From NCBI RefSeq assembly GCF_001729485.1, contig NZ_CP017157.1, positions 868,001-932,000 on the forward strand: a DNA stretch of 64,000 bases. Reading direction: 5' to 3'. Origin of the DNA: Streptomyces lydicus (lineage in GTDB: Bacteria > Actinomycetota > Actinomycetes > Streptomycetales > Streptomycetaceae). The translations under genes and the position numbers were made by a program. Shown here piece after piece: positions 44,935 to 52,904 of this stretch (positions are counted from its first letter, which is position 1; each line of letters begins with the position of its first letter). The notes under the pieces are model-generated. The model saw only the letters and a program-made list of their open reading frames with translations, was not told where the DNA came from and searched no databases.

Positions 44935-46283
44935 CGCCGCAGGCAACACCGACGACGTACTGGCTCGAACACGCCTGGCTCGGCACGCACGTCGAGCCCG
45001 GCGTGACCGTGGACGTCGCCGACGGCCGCATCACCGCCGTCCACGAGGGCGCCGCCACCCCGCCGCCCGGCGCCGTCGTCCTGCGCGGTCTGACGATCCC
45101 CGGGCTCGCCAACGCCCACTCACACGCCTTCCACCGCGCCCTGCGCGGCACCGTGCAGGTCGGCTCCGGGACCTTCTGGACGTGGCGGGAGCTGATGTAC
45201 AGCACCGCCGACCGGCTCACCCCGGACAGCTATTACGCCCTCGCCCGCGCCGTCTACGCGGAAATGGCGCTGGCCGGCATCACCTGCGTCGGCGAATTCC
45301 ACTACCTCCACCACGCGCCCGGCGGCACCCGCTACGACGACCCCAACGCCATGGGGCAGGCGCTGATCGCGGCCGCCGCCGACGCCGGCATCCGCCTCAC
45401 CCTGCTCGACACCGCCTACCTCTCCGCGGGCTTCGGCGCCCCGCCCGACCAGCACCAGCTGCGCTTCTCCGACGGCACCGCCGAACGCTGGGCGCAGCGC
45501 GCCGACGGGCTGAAGGCGGACCGCGAGCACGTCCGGATCGGGGCCGCCGTCCACTCCGTGCGCGCCGTGCCCGCCGAGCAGTTGGGCACCGTCGCGGACT
45601 GGGCGCGCGAGCGGCGGGCGCCGCTGCACGTCCACCTCTCCGAGCAGACCGCCGAGAACGAGGCGTGCCTGGCGGCGCACGGCTGCACCCCCACCCAGCT
45701 GCTGTCCGACCACGGCGTGCTGGGCCGGCGCACCACGGCCGTGCACGCCACCCACCTCACCGACGAGGACGTCGCCCTGCTCGGCGACTCCACCACCGGT
45801 GTGTGCATGTGCCCCACCACCGAACGCGACCTCGCCGACGGCATCGGCCCGGCCGCCCGCGTCCAGGACCGCGGCAGCCCGCTCTCGCTCGGCAGCGACA
45901 GCCACGCCGTCATCGACCTGCTCGAAGAGGCCCGCGCCATGGAGCTCGACGAGCGGCTGCGCACCCGCACCCGCGGCCACTGGACGGCCGCGGCCCTGCT
46001 GCGCGCCGCCACCGCCGACGGCCATGCCGCCCTCGGCTGGGACGACGCCGGCACCCTCGAACCCGGCGCGCTCGCGGACTTCACCACGATCGCGCTGGAC
46101 TCCGTACGCACCGCCGGGCCGCTGCCCCGGCTGGCCGCCGAGACGGCCGTATTCGCCGCCTCCGCGGCGGATGTGCGGCACACCGTCGTCGGCGGGCGGC
46201 AGATCGTCCGCGACGGAGTGCACACCCTCGTCCCCGACGTCCCCACCGCCCTCGCAGAGTCCATCGCCGCGCTGCGCGGCTGA
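44925..46283 (+). CDS. hutF: Formimidoylglutamate deiminase
   Basis: This 452-aa amidohydrolase-superfamily enzyme deaminates N-formimino-L-glutamate to N-formyl-L-glutamate and ammonia. It has the [17 protein letters not shown] metal motif, the [19 protein letters not shown] histidine, [26 protein letters not shown] and the catalytic aspartate in [14 protein letters not shown]. These are HutF-specific features. The GTG start lies within the end of the M20 gene (10-base overlap), preceded by GGAGGGG. It places this organism on the five-step, formylglutamate route of histidine degradation. Confidence 0.93.
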   Translation: MPLTPQATPTTYWLEHAWLGTHVEPGVTVDVADGRITAVHEGAATPPPGAVVLRGLTIPGLANAHSHAFHRALRGTVQVGSGTFWTWRELMYSTADRLTPDSYYALARAVYAEMALAGITCVGEFHYLHHAPGGTRYDDPNAMGQALIAAAADAGIRLTLLDTAYLSAGFGAPPDQHQLRFSDGTAERWAQRADGLKADREHVRIGAAVHSVRAVPAEQLGTVADWARERRAPLHVHLSEQTAENEACLAAHGCTPTQLLSDHGVLGRRTTAVHATHLTDEDVALLGDSTTGVCMCPTTERDLADGIGPAARVQDRGSPLSLGSDSHAVIDLLEEARAMELDERLRTRTRGHWTAAALLRAATADGHAALGWDDAGTLEPGALADFTTIALDSVRTAGPLPRLAAETAVFAASAADVRHTVVGGRQIVRDGVHTLVPDVPTALAESIAALRG

Positions 46284-46300
46284 AGGAGAACACCCCCGCG

Positions 46301-47467
46301 ATGACGACCACCGCCCTCACCCACATCGCCCAGCTCGTCACCAACGACCCCGCCCTCGGCGAAGGCCCCCTCGGTCTGGTCCGGGACGCGGCGGTCGTCA
46401 TCGACGGCGACCGCATCGCCTGGGTCGGTCCGTCCGGCAAGGCGCCCGCCACCGACAACGCCGTCGACGCCGGCGGCCGGGCGGTGATCCCCGGCTTCGT
46501 CGACTCCCATTCGCACCTGGTGTTCGCCGGCGACCGCACCGAGGAGTTCAACGCCCGGATGTCCGGGCGGCCCTACTCCGCCGGCGGCATCCGCACCACC
46601 GTCGCCGCGACCCGCGCCGCCGGCGACGACGTGCTGCGCGCCAACGTCGCCCGGTACCTCGCCGAGGGACTCCGCCAGGGCACCACCACCCAGGAGACCA
46701 AGTCCGGCTACGGGCTGACGGTCGAGGACGAGGCCCGCGCGCTGCGCATCGCCGCCGAGCAGACCGACGAGGTCACCTTCCTCGGCGCACACATCGTCGC
46801 GCCCGACTACGCCGACGACCCGGCCGGCTACGTCGACCTGGTCACCGGCCCGATGCTGGACGCCTGCGCCCCGTACGCCCGCTGGATCGACGTCTTCTGC
46901 GAGCGGGGCGCCTTCGACGGCGACCAGGCGCGGGCGATCCTCACCGCCGGCGCGGCCAAGGGCCTGGTGCCGCGGGTGCACGCCAACCAGCTCGGCCACG
47001 GCCCCGGCGTCCAGCTCGCCGTCGAGCTCGGCGCCGCCTCCGCCGACCACTGCACCCACCTCAGCTACGCCGACATCGACGCCCTCGCGCAGTCCGAGAC
47101 CGTCGCCACCCTCCTGCCGGGCGCCGAGTTCTCCACCCGCGCCAAGTGGCCCGACGCCCGCCCGCTGCTCGACGCCGGCGCCACCGTCGCGCTGTCCACC
47201 GACTGCAACCCCGGCTCGTCCTTCACCAGTTCCATGCCGTTCTGCATCGCCCTGGCCGTCCGGGACATGGGGATGACGCCCGACGAGGCCGTCTGGTCGG
47301 CCACTGCGGGCGGCGCCCGCGCCCTGCGCCGTACGGACGTCGGCCGGATCACCCCCGGCGCCCGCGCCGACCTCGCCCTGCTGGACGCGCCGTCACACGT
47401 GCACCTCGCCTACCGGCCGGGCGTGCCGCTCGTGTCGGCCGTGTGGCACAAGGGAGTTCTGGTCTGA
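46301..47467 (+). CDS. hutI: Imidazolonepropionase
   Basis: This 388-aa zinc or iron amidohydrolase opens the imidazolone ring to give N-formimino-glutamate. Motifs are [74 protein letters not shown] and [23 protein letters not shown] lies 12 nt before the ATG, 17 nt after the hutF stop. It is the last gene of the hut operon and is followed by a perfect 16-bp terminator. Confidence 0.96.
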   Translation: MTTTALTHIAQLVTNDPALGEGPLGLVRDAAVVIDGDRIAWVGPSGKAPATDNAVDAGGRAVIPGFVDSHSHLVFAGDRTEEFNARMSGRPYSAGGIRTTVAATRAAGDDVLRANVARYLAEGLRQGTTTQETKSGYGLTVEDEARALRIAAEQTDEVTFLGAHIVAPDYADDPAGYVDLVTGPMLDACAPYARWIDVFCERGAFDGDQARAILTAGAAKGLVPRVHANQLGHGPGVQLAVELGAASADHCTHLSYADIDALAQSETVATLLPGAEFSTRAKWPDARPLLDAGATVALSTDCNPGSSFTSSMPFCIALAVRDMGMTPDEAVWSATAGGARALRRTDVGRITPGARADLALLDAPSHVHLAYRPGVPLVSAVWHKGVLV

Positions 47468-47483
47468 GTTCCCCGCGCCCGAA

Positions 47484-47532
47484 CGCGGAGGAGGGCCCGT
47501 CCCGGTAACCCCGGGGCGGGCCCTCCTCCGCG
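47484..47532. terminator. Terminator of the hut operon
   Basis: A perfect 16-bp stem (CGCGGAGGAGGGCCCG at 47484-47499, CGGGCCCTCCTCCGCG at 47517-47532) lies between convergent hutI and the sigma factor gene, and probably serves both. Confidence 0.85.
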
Positions 47533-47577
47533 CGGGCGACTGCCGGCCGCACCGGGCCGGCAGGTACCGCGGGTGCC

Positions 47578-48516
47578 TCACTCGTCGATCATCAGGCCCT
47601 TGCGGAGCTTCACGAGCGTGCGGGAGAGCAGACGGGAGACGTGCATCTGGGAGATGCCCAGCTCCTCGCCGATCTCGGACTGCGTCATGTTGGCGACGAA
47701 GCGCAGCGAGAGGATCGTGCGGTCACGCGAGGGGAGTTCGGCGATCAGCGGCTTGAGGGACTCGACGTACTCGATGCCCTCCAGGCCGTGGTCCTCGTAG
47801 CCGATGCGGTCCGCCAGCGCGCCCTCGTTGTCGTCCTCCTCGGGCTGGGCGTCCAGCGAGCTCGCGGTGTAGGCGTTGCTCGCGGCCATCCCCTCGACGA
47901 CCTCGTCACGGGTGATGTCCAGGCGGTCGGCGAGTTCCTGCACCGTGGGGGCGCGGTCCAGCTTCTGGGCCAGTTCGTCGCCGGCCTTGGCGAGGTCCAG
48001 CCGCAGTTCCTGCAGCCGCCTGGGTACCCGCACCGACCAGCTGGTGTCGCGGAAGAAGCGCTTGATCTCGCCGACGATGGTCGGCATCGCGAACGTCGGG
48101 AACTCCACGCCACGGCTGAGTTCGAAGCGGTCGATCGCCTTGATCAGGCCGATCGTGCCGACCTGGACGATGTCCTCCATGGGCTCGCTGCGGGAGCGGA
48201 ACCGGGAGGCCGCGAACTTCACGAGGGCGAGATTGAGCTCGACCAGGGTGTTGCGGACGTACGCGTGTTCGTGGGTGCCTTCCTCCAGCGATTCGAGCCG
48301 CTCGAAGAGGGTCTTGGACAGAGCCCTCGCGTCCACCGGGCCCACCTCGTCGAACGGCGGGATCTCGGGCAGACCGTCGACCTCAGACATTCCTGCCGGG
48401 TCTGGTTCGGCAGGGCCGGACTGGGAAGGGATCTGACCGGTGAGGTCGGACAGGGGTGTCGACGATGCGGACTGCCGGTAATCGTCGGTACGCAGTTCGT
48501 CGAGCCGGGGTGACAT
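47578..48516 (-). CDS. SigB/SigF/SigG-family RNA polymerase sigma factor
   Basis: This 312-aa alternative sigma factor has an acidic N-terminal extension (about 1-70). Region 2 follows (LVKFAASRFRSRSEPMEDIVQVGTIGLIKAIDRFELSRGVEFPTFA), then VGEIKRFFRDTSWSVRVPRRLQEL, region 3 (APTVQELADRLDITRDEVVEGMA) and region 4 (LPSRDRTILSLRFVANMTQSEIGEELGISQMHVSRLLSRTLVKLR). Gene order with hutI and the divergent STAS and RsbW-like genes resembles sigI of S. coelicolor (from memory), linked to osmotic stress. The start at 48516 is preceded by GGAGGAG. Confidence 0.93.
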   Translation of the reverse strand: MSPRLDELRTDDYRQSASSTPLSDLTGQIPSQSGPAEPDPAGMSEVDGLPEIPPFDEVGPVDARALSKTLFERLESLEEGTHEHAYVRNTLVELNLALVKFAASRFRSRSEPMEDIVQVGTIGLIKAIDRFELSRGVEFPTFAMPTIVGEIKRFFRDTSWSVRVPRRLQELRLDLAKAGDELAQKLDRAPTVQELADRLDITRDEVVEGMAASNAYTASSLDAQPEEDDNEGALADRIGYEDHGLEGIEYVESLKPLIAELPSRDRTILSLRFVANMTQSEIGEELGISQMHVSRLLSRTLVKLRKGLMIDE

Positions 48517-48661
48517 GGTCTCCTCCATCGTTCTCGGCATATGGCTGCCGAAGCCTCTCCGTGAAGCTGCGGTGTGCGGCGCCTCCAAAGCCGGCCGTTT
48601 CGAATGTGTGCTTCTACGCCTACCTGGCTTTGCAGGAAGATGGCAAGTGCGTGTTGTCCGT

Positions 48662-48675
48662 ATATTGAGCAATAT
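48662..48675. promoter_or_regulatory. AT-rich palindrome between the sigma factor and STAS genes
   Basis: ATATTG-AG-CAATAT is a perfect 6+6 inverted repeat in a very GC-rich genome, midway between the divergent sigma factor and antagonist starts. It looks like an operator; the binder is unknown. Confidence 0.45.
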
Positions 48676-48777
48676 GCGGATTGTTCGGCTACCCGTGCGC
48701 GTCAGGAAGGCGTAGGGTTCGACGAGCGCAGTCGTAAGCAATTCAGTCGTCTAGACAGCAAGAGGGGTGCGCGTCGC

Positions 48778-49146
48778 ATGGACCGCGGGACGGTCGGCAG
48801 TGCAAGCCGGGGCCGGCTGCATGTCGAGATCCGCCATCACGGCGCGAGCGCGGTCGTGACGGTGACAGGTGAGCTCGATCACCACACCGCCGACCTGTTG
48901 CGTGAGTCACTCGAAGGCTGCCTGGACGACGGCTATGCGCGTCTGGTGGTGGACTGCTCACGCCTTGAGTTCATGGACTCCACCGGGCTCAATGTGCTGC
49001 TCGGCGCACGCCTGAGAGCGGAGGCCGAGGGGGGCGGGGTCCACCTGGCCGGAATGCAGCCGGTGGTGGCCCGGGTTTTCGAGATCACTGGCGCGGAGGC
49101 GGTTTTCACGGTGCATGACTCGGTCGATACCGCCCTGTCCGACTGA
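48778..49146 (+). CDS. STAS-domain anti-sigma factor antagonist
   Basis: This 122-aa RsbV/SpoIIAA-like protein frees a sigma factor by binding its anti-sigma factor when unphosphorylated. The STAS core runs from about 14 to 118: AVVTVTGELDHHTADLLRESL, then LVVDCSRLEFMDSTGLNVLLGARLRA with S68 as the probable phosphorylation site. It lies upstream of the RsbW-like gene and divergent from the sigma gene, so all three probably form one partner-switching module. GAGGGG precedes the ATG. Confidence 0.92.
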   Translation: MDRGTVGSASRGRLHVEIRHHGASAVVTVTGELDHHTADLLRESLEGCLDDGYARLVVDCSRLEFMDSTGLNVLLGARLRAEAEGGGVHLAGMQPVVARVFEITGAEAVFTVHDSVDTALSD

Positions 49147-49159
49147 CGTGACACGGAGT

Positions 49160-49182
49160 GCCCGGAACGTTGCGTTCCGGGC
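49160..49182 (+). terminator. Small hairpin after the STAS gene
   Basis: A perfect 10-bp stem (GCCCGGAACG at 49160-49169, CGTTCCGGGC at 49173-49182) with a 3-nt loop lies 13 nt past the stop. It may attenuate read-through into the anti-sigma gene, which starts 139 nt later. Confidence 0.5.
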
Positions 49183-49320
49183 GCGTAGTACGAGTCACAA
49201 CTTCCGTGCCCAAGAAGTGGGTGTTCTCACGGTCCGGTCGGGCAGGAGACATCTGAATCCGTTGCAAGCAGTCAGTTATCTGTTCTCCGTGAATAGGCGA
49301 ATCGGTGAGGTGAAGCGCTG

Positions 49321-49824
49321 ATGAGCACCACCCGGCCGTATCCGCCGGGCGATCTCGGCCCGGAGTCGGGCGGCGCCGGTGCCTCCGCCGCCGTGCCGGC
49401 TGCCGCCGTGCCCGCGGGCCAGATCCGCCGGCTGCGCCTGGCGGGCACCAGGGGTGCCGTGGCGCGGGCCCGTGACTTCGCCCGGGAGGCCCTGCACGAC
49501 TGGGGCTGGCTGCCGGCTGCCGGGGCCGACCAGCGGGCCGCAGCCGAGGATGCGCTGCTGGTCGTCTCGGAGCTGGTGACCAACGCCTGTCTGCACGCCG
49601 AGGGCCCCGAGGAGCTGCGGCTGCGCTGCGCCGGCAAGGTGCTGCGCCTGGAGGTCAGCGACCTGGGCGCGGGCTCACCGGCGCCCCGCAGCCCGCACCG
49701 CCCCGGCCGTCCCGGTGGTCACGGCATGTTCATCGTGCAGCGGCTGTGCCTGGACTGGGGTGTCGTACGTCACCCCGACGGCGCGGGCAAGACCGTGTGG
49801 GCGGAGCTCGCGGCGCCGGCCTGA
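49321..49824 (+). CDS. RsbW-like anti-sigma factor, GHKL ATPase/kinase
   Basis: This 167-aa protein has a disordered Pro/Ala-rich N-terminus (about 1-35) and a HATPase_c domain. The N-box is AAEDALLVVSELVTNACLHAEG, the G1-like part is LEVSDLGAGSPAP, and the G2 part is GRPGGHGMFIVQRLCLDWGV. Such proteins bind a SigB-type sigma factor and phosphorylate a STAS antagonist. The likely partners are the sigma factor at 47578 and the STAS protein at 48778. The ATG has only a weak GGTGA upstream. Confidence 0.9.
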   Translation: MSTTRPYPPGDLGPESGGAGASAAVPAAAVPAGQIRRLRLAGTRGAVARARDFAREALHDWGWLPAAGADQRAAAEDALLVVSELVTNACLHAEGPEELRLRCAGKVLRLEVSDLGAGSPAPRSPHRPGRPGGHGMFIVQRLCLDWGVVRHPDGAGKTVWAELAAPA

Positions 49825-50098
49825 AGACGGGGCGGGAAGCCGGGGAGGAAGCCGGGAAGGGTGAGCGCGGGTCTGCGGGCCCGCGCTTTGTCGTGTGCGG
49901 CCGACGCCCCCGCGCCCGCCGGACGCGGCCGCGCGCCCGGCGCCGGCAGGCCGGAATCCCACCGCCGCGGCGCGCCCGCGCCGATCGGGGCTGCGCTGTG
50001 CCTTCCCTCGGCACGGTCCCCGGCGTACCTTGAGCGGCCAATCTGATGTGCCGTCAGTAACGTCCGGCGGTACGCCCATCGGGGAAGGGGAACGGAAC

Positions 50099-50812
50099 GT
50101 GGCCCGCTTCTACGAACAGCACGGCAGGTGTCCGCGCCGGGCGGCCGGCCTCGCCGCTGCCGTGGCGATGGCGGCGGGGTCCGCGGTGATGCTCACCGCG
50201 CCGGCCGCCCACGCCGAGGTCGTCGACGTCAACTACCAGTGCAAAACGCCGATCGGGAACAAGGGCGCGGTCTCCCCCATCGACATCAAGGGCACCGCCG
50301 CGGGCGGCGGGTACAAGCTCGTGATGTCCTTTCAGAAGGGCGTCTCCTCCAGCCCCGTCGAGCTGGGCAAGGGCGCCATGAAGCCCAGCGCACTGATCAA
50401 GCTGGGCGGCGCGGAGTCCGGGACGGTGCCCGTCTCCGGACCGCCGAACGACCAGGCGATACCCGCCAACACCCCCATCAAGATCAGTGACTTGAGCGGG
50501 ACGTACACCCCCAAGGGCAGCGGCAAGGTCACCTTCACGGCCTCCACGCTCACCATCAAGGCCCTCGGTACGACCACCACCTGCACCCCCGCCAACAGCC
50601 CCAAGCCCTCGCTGACCCTCGACGTGAAGGGCTCCGGCGGCGGCACCTCGGGCGGCTCCGGAGGCACGTCCTCCGGTGGTTCCTCCGGAGGCGAGCTGCC
50701 GCAGACCGGGCCCGCGGACTCCGCGGTCGCGCTGGGCACCTTCGGCGGCACGGTGCTGCTGGCCGGCGCGGCCGGGGTGCTCTGGCTCACCCGGCGCCGG
50801 CAGCGCGCCTGA
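50099..50812 (+). CDS. Secreted sortase substrate (LPQTG) with a two-cysteine domain
   Basis: This 237-aa protein has a signal peptide (about 1-39, ending AHA) and one ~130-residue domain (about 42-175) bounded by C48 (YQCKTPIG) and C162 (LGTTTTCTP). A Gly/Ser linker follows, then a sorting signal LPQTG at 200-204 with a hydrophobic tail and RRRQRA. Sortase should attach it to the wall. The domain recurs in the product of 52904. I know no function; it faintly resembles DUF6801-type secreted actinobacterial proteins. AAGGGG precedes the GTG. Confidence 0.85.
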   Translation: MARFYEQHGRCPRRAAGLAAAVAMAAGSAVMLTAPAAHAEVVDVNYQCKTPIGNKGAVSPIDIKGTAAGGGYKLVMSFQKGVSSSPVELGKGAMKPSALIKLGGAESGTVPVSGPPNDQAIPANTPIKISDLSGTYTPKGSGKVTFTASTLTIKALGTTTTCTPANSPKPSLTLDVKGSGGGTSGGSGGTSSGGSSGGELPQTGPADSAVALGTFGGTVLLAGAAGVLWLTRRRQRA

Positions 50813-50871
50813 CCCACCGCGCACCGCCCCGCCTCCGCACCGTGTACGCGCACGAGCACCAGGAGCCGCCG

Positions 50872-51843
50872 ATGCCGTCCCGTCCTCGCACAGCGCTCCG
50901 CGGCGCGGCCCTCGCGGCAGCCGCCGGCCTGCTGTGCCCCGCCCCGGCCGCGGCCGCGCCGGCCGGCCCCGGCTGGTCCGCCGCGCCCGCGCCCGCCGCC
51001 GGGGCCGCCCCGGGCCCGCAGGACCGCACGTACTTCTACCTGGAGGGCGCGCCGGGCACCGTCATGACCGACCGGCTGTCCCTCGGCAACCCCACCGGAC
51101 GCGCCGTCACCGTCCGGCTGCGCGGCTCCGGGACCGGCTCGTGGCTCGCGCTCGCCGCACGGGAGGTGAGGGTCCCGGCGCGGACCCGCGCGAGCGTCCC
51201 GTTCACGGTCACGGTGCCGCGCGACGCCGCCCCCGGCGAGCACCCCGGCACGCTCGTCGCGTCCAGTGGCGGACCGGACGGCCGGCGGGCCGCCGTACCG
51301 GTCCATCTGCGGGTGACCGGGCCGCGGCTGGCGGCACTGACCGTCGAGAACGTGTCGGTGAGCGGCCGGGGGAGCGCCGCGGTCATCCGGTACACGCTGG
51401 TCAACCGCGGCAACACGGCGCTCGATCCGCGGCTCGCCGTGCGCGCCGACGGGGTGTTCGGGCCGGTGCTGCGGCGCCCCGCCCGCCCGCTGCCGTCCCG
51501 GCTGCTGCCCGGCCGGCGCGTCGAACGGACGGAGAACTGGCCGGATCCGCCCGCGCTGGACGCGGTCGCGGTGCGGCTCACGGTGACCGCGCAGGGCGGC
51601 GCGTACGGGTCCGCCACGGCCTCGTACGCGCCGGTCGCGTGGGGCGCCCCCGCCGGCGCGGCGCTCGTGCTGGCGGCGGGGGCGGGTGGCCTGGTGGCCG
51701 TACGGCGACGGCGCCGCGCCGCGAAGGGCGGTACGGCGCCGGGCGGTCGGGCCGCCGGCGGTCGGGACCCCGGCCGGGACGAGGCCGAAGAGGCCGGAGC
51801 AGCAGGGCAGTTGGCGGGGTCGGCGGCAGGAGGGCGGGCGTGA
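50872..51843 (+). CDS. Secreted membrane-anchored protein with a DUF916-like beta-sandwich
   Basis: This 323-aa protein has a signal peptide (about 1-30). An Ig-like region follows (about 48-240, YFYLEGAPGTVMTDRLSLGNPTG, PARTRASVPFTVTVPRDAAPGEHPGTLV, VIRYTLVNRGNTALDP). This pattern resembles DUF916/WxL-interacting and NEW3 domains. One membrane helix (about 258-278) and a basic cytoplasmic tail end it, so it is a type I protein facing the wall. AGGAG precedes the ATG. The stop overlaps the next start (GTGA). A role in presenting the neighbouring surface proteins is inference. Confidence 0.8.
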   Translation: MPSRPRTALRGAALAAAAGLLCPAPAAAAPAGPGWSAAPAPAAGAAPGPQDRTYFYLEGAPGTVMTDRLSLGNPTGRAVTVRLRGSGTGSWLALAAREVRVPARTRASVPFTVTVPRDAAPGEHPGTLVASSGGPDGRRAAVPVHLRVTGPRLAALTVENVSVSGRGSAAVIRYTLVNRGNTALDPRLAVRADGVFGPVLRRPARPLPSRLLPGRRVERTENWPDPPALDAVAVRLTVTAQGGAYGSATASYAPVAWGAPAGAALVLAAGAGGLVAVRRRRRAAKGGTAPGGRAAGGRDPGRDEAEEAGAAGQLAGSAAGGRA

Positions 51844-52904
51844 ACGGCGGGGCGGAGCGGCAGACGGGCACACCGGCCGGGGCCGGCCGGACCACGGCCC
51901 CCAGCGGGCGGCGGGCCACGGCCGTGCCGGCGCTGTGCGCCGCGCTGGCGCTGGCCCTGGCGCTGCTGCCGGCCGTCGCCGGGGCGGCCGACCGGGCCGA
52001 CGACGGCCCGCGCACGCTGCAGCTCTCCCGCAAGGAGGCCGGCAAGGGCGGCAGCATCACGGTGACCGGCCGCGGCTGGCGGCCCAAGGCCCTGCTCACC
52101 CTGCTGATCTGCGGGCAGAACATGATCGGCGGCACCAACTCCTGTGCGAACGGGGACGGACGGGCCGTCACCACCGACGCGCACGGTGCCTTCCGCCGGA
52201 GCCTGCCGGTCGCCGAGCCGCCCAAGCCCTGCCCCTGTGTGGTGCACGTGGCGACCGTGACGGGTGAACCGGACGCCGCGGACGCCGCGTTCAAGGTCGC
52301 GGGCCATCCGGTGGCACCGCTGCCCGACGAACGCACCGGCGGCCGGCTGACGGTGCTCGCCCCGCCCCGGCTGACGGGCAGCAGCGGCCTGCTGACGTGG
52401 TTCGGCGCCCCGCCGCAGCGGGAGCTGACCGTCACGGTCGGCAACGTCGGCTCGGTGCCGGCCAAGGACCCGGTCTTCGCGGTCGGCACCGCGCACGGCG
52501 TCCTCGCCCCCGAGTGGGAGGAGCAGCAGTGGCGGGGGACCGTACCCGCCGGGAAGAAGGCCGAGGTCAGGCTGCCGGTCGAGCTGGCGGCCGGCGCGCA
52601 CGGCGACTATCTGGTCTCTCTGAAGTACGGCGACAAGGTCCTGGTCGAGCAGCCCTGGGGTGTCGGCAGGCCCTGGGGCGTGACGCTCTTCTGGGTGCTG
52701 TTGTGCCTGGTGATCCCCACGGCGGTGTTCCGCATCGGCATGGCGATCGTGGACCGGGTACGGCCGCGCCGTACGGCACGCACTGCCACCGCACAGCGCA
52801 CCACGCCGGCCGGCGGATCCGCCGCGCTGCCGTGGTTCACCCCGGACACCGCACCGTCCACCACCACATCAACCGAACGACCGACGTCGAAAGGTTCTGC
52901 GTGA
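51840..52904 (+). CDS. Secreted membrane-anchored protein with a neocarzinostatin-like Ig domain
   Basis: This 354-aa protein has a long signal region (helix about 26-45). A first Ig-like domain follows (about 55-155, GGSITVTGRGWRPKALLTLLICGQ, CANGDGRAVTTDAHGAFRRSLPV), resembling the neocarzinostatin/ESAT Ig-like fold. A second CARDB-like domain (about 185-280, RELTVTVGNVGSVPAKDPVFAVG) precedes a C-terminal membrane helix (about 292-310, TLFWVLLCLVIPTAVFRIG) and a cytoplasmic tail. It is coupled on both sides to its neighbours. The function is unknown; the domains suggest binding at the cell surface. Confidence 0.78.
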   Translation: MNGGAERQTGTPAGAGRTTAPSGRRATAVPALCAALALALALLPAVAGAADRADDGPRTLQLSRKEAGKGGSITVTGRGWRPKALLTLLICGQNMIGGTNSCANGDGRAVTTDAHGAFRRSLPVAEPPKPCPCVVHVATVTGEPDAADAAFKVAGHPVAPLPDERTGGRLTVLAPPRLTGSSGLLTWFGAPPQRELTVTVGNVGSVPAKDPVFAVGTAHGVLAPEWEEQQWRGTVPAGKKAEVRLPVELAAGAHGDYLVSLKYGDKVLVEQPWGVGRPWGVTLFWVLLCLVIPTAVFRIGMAIVDRVRPRRTARTATAQRTTPAGGSAALPWFTPDTAPSTTTSTERPTSKGSA

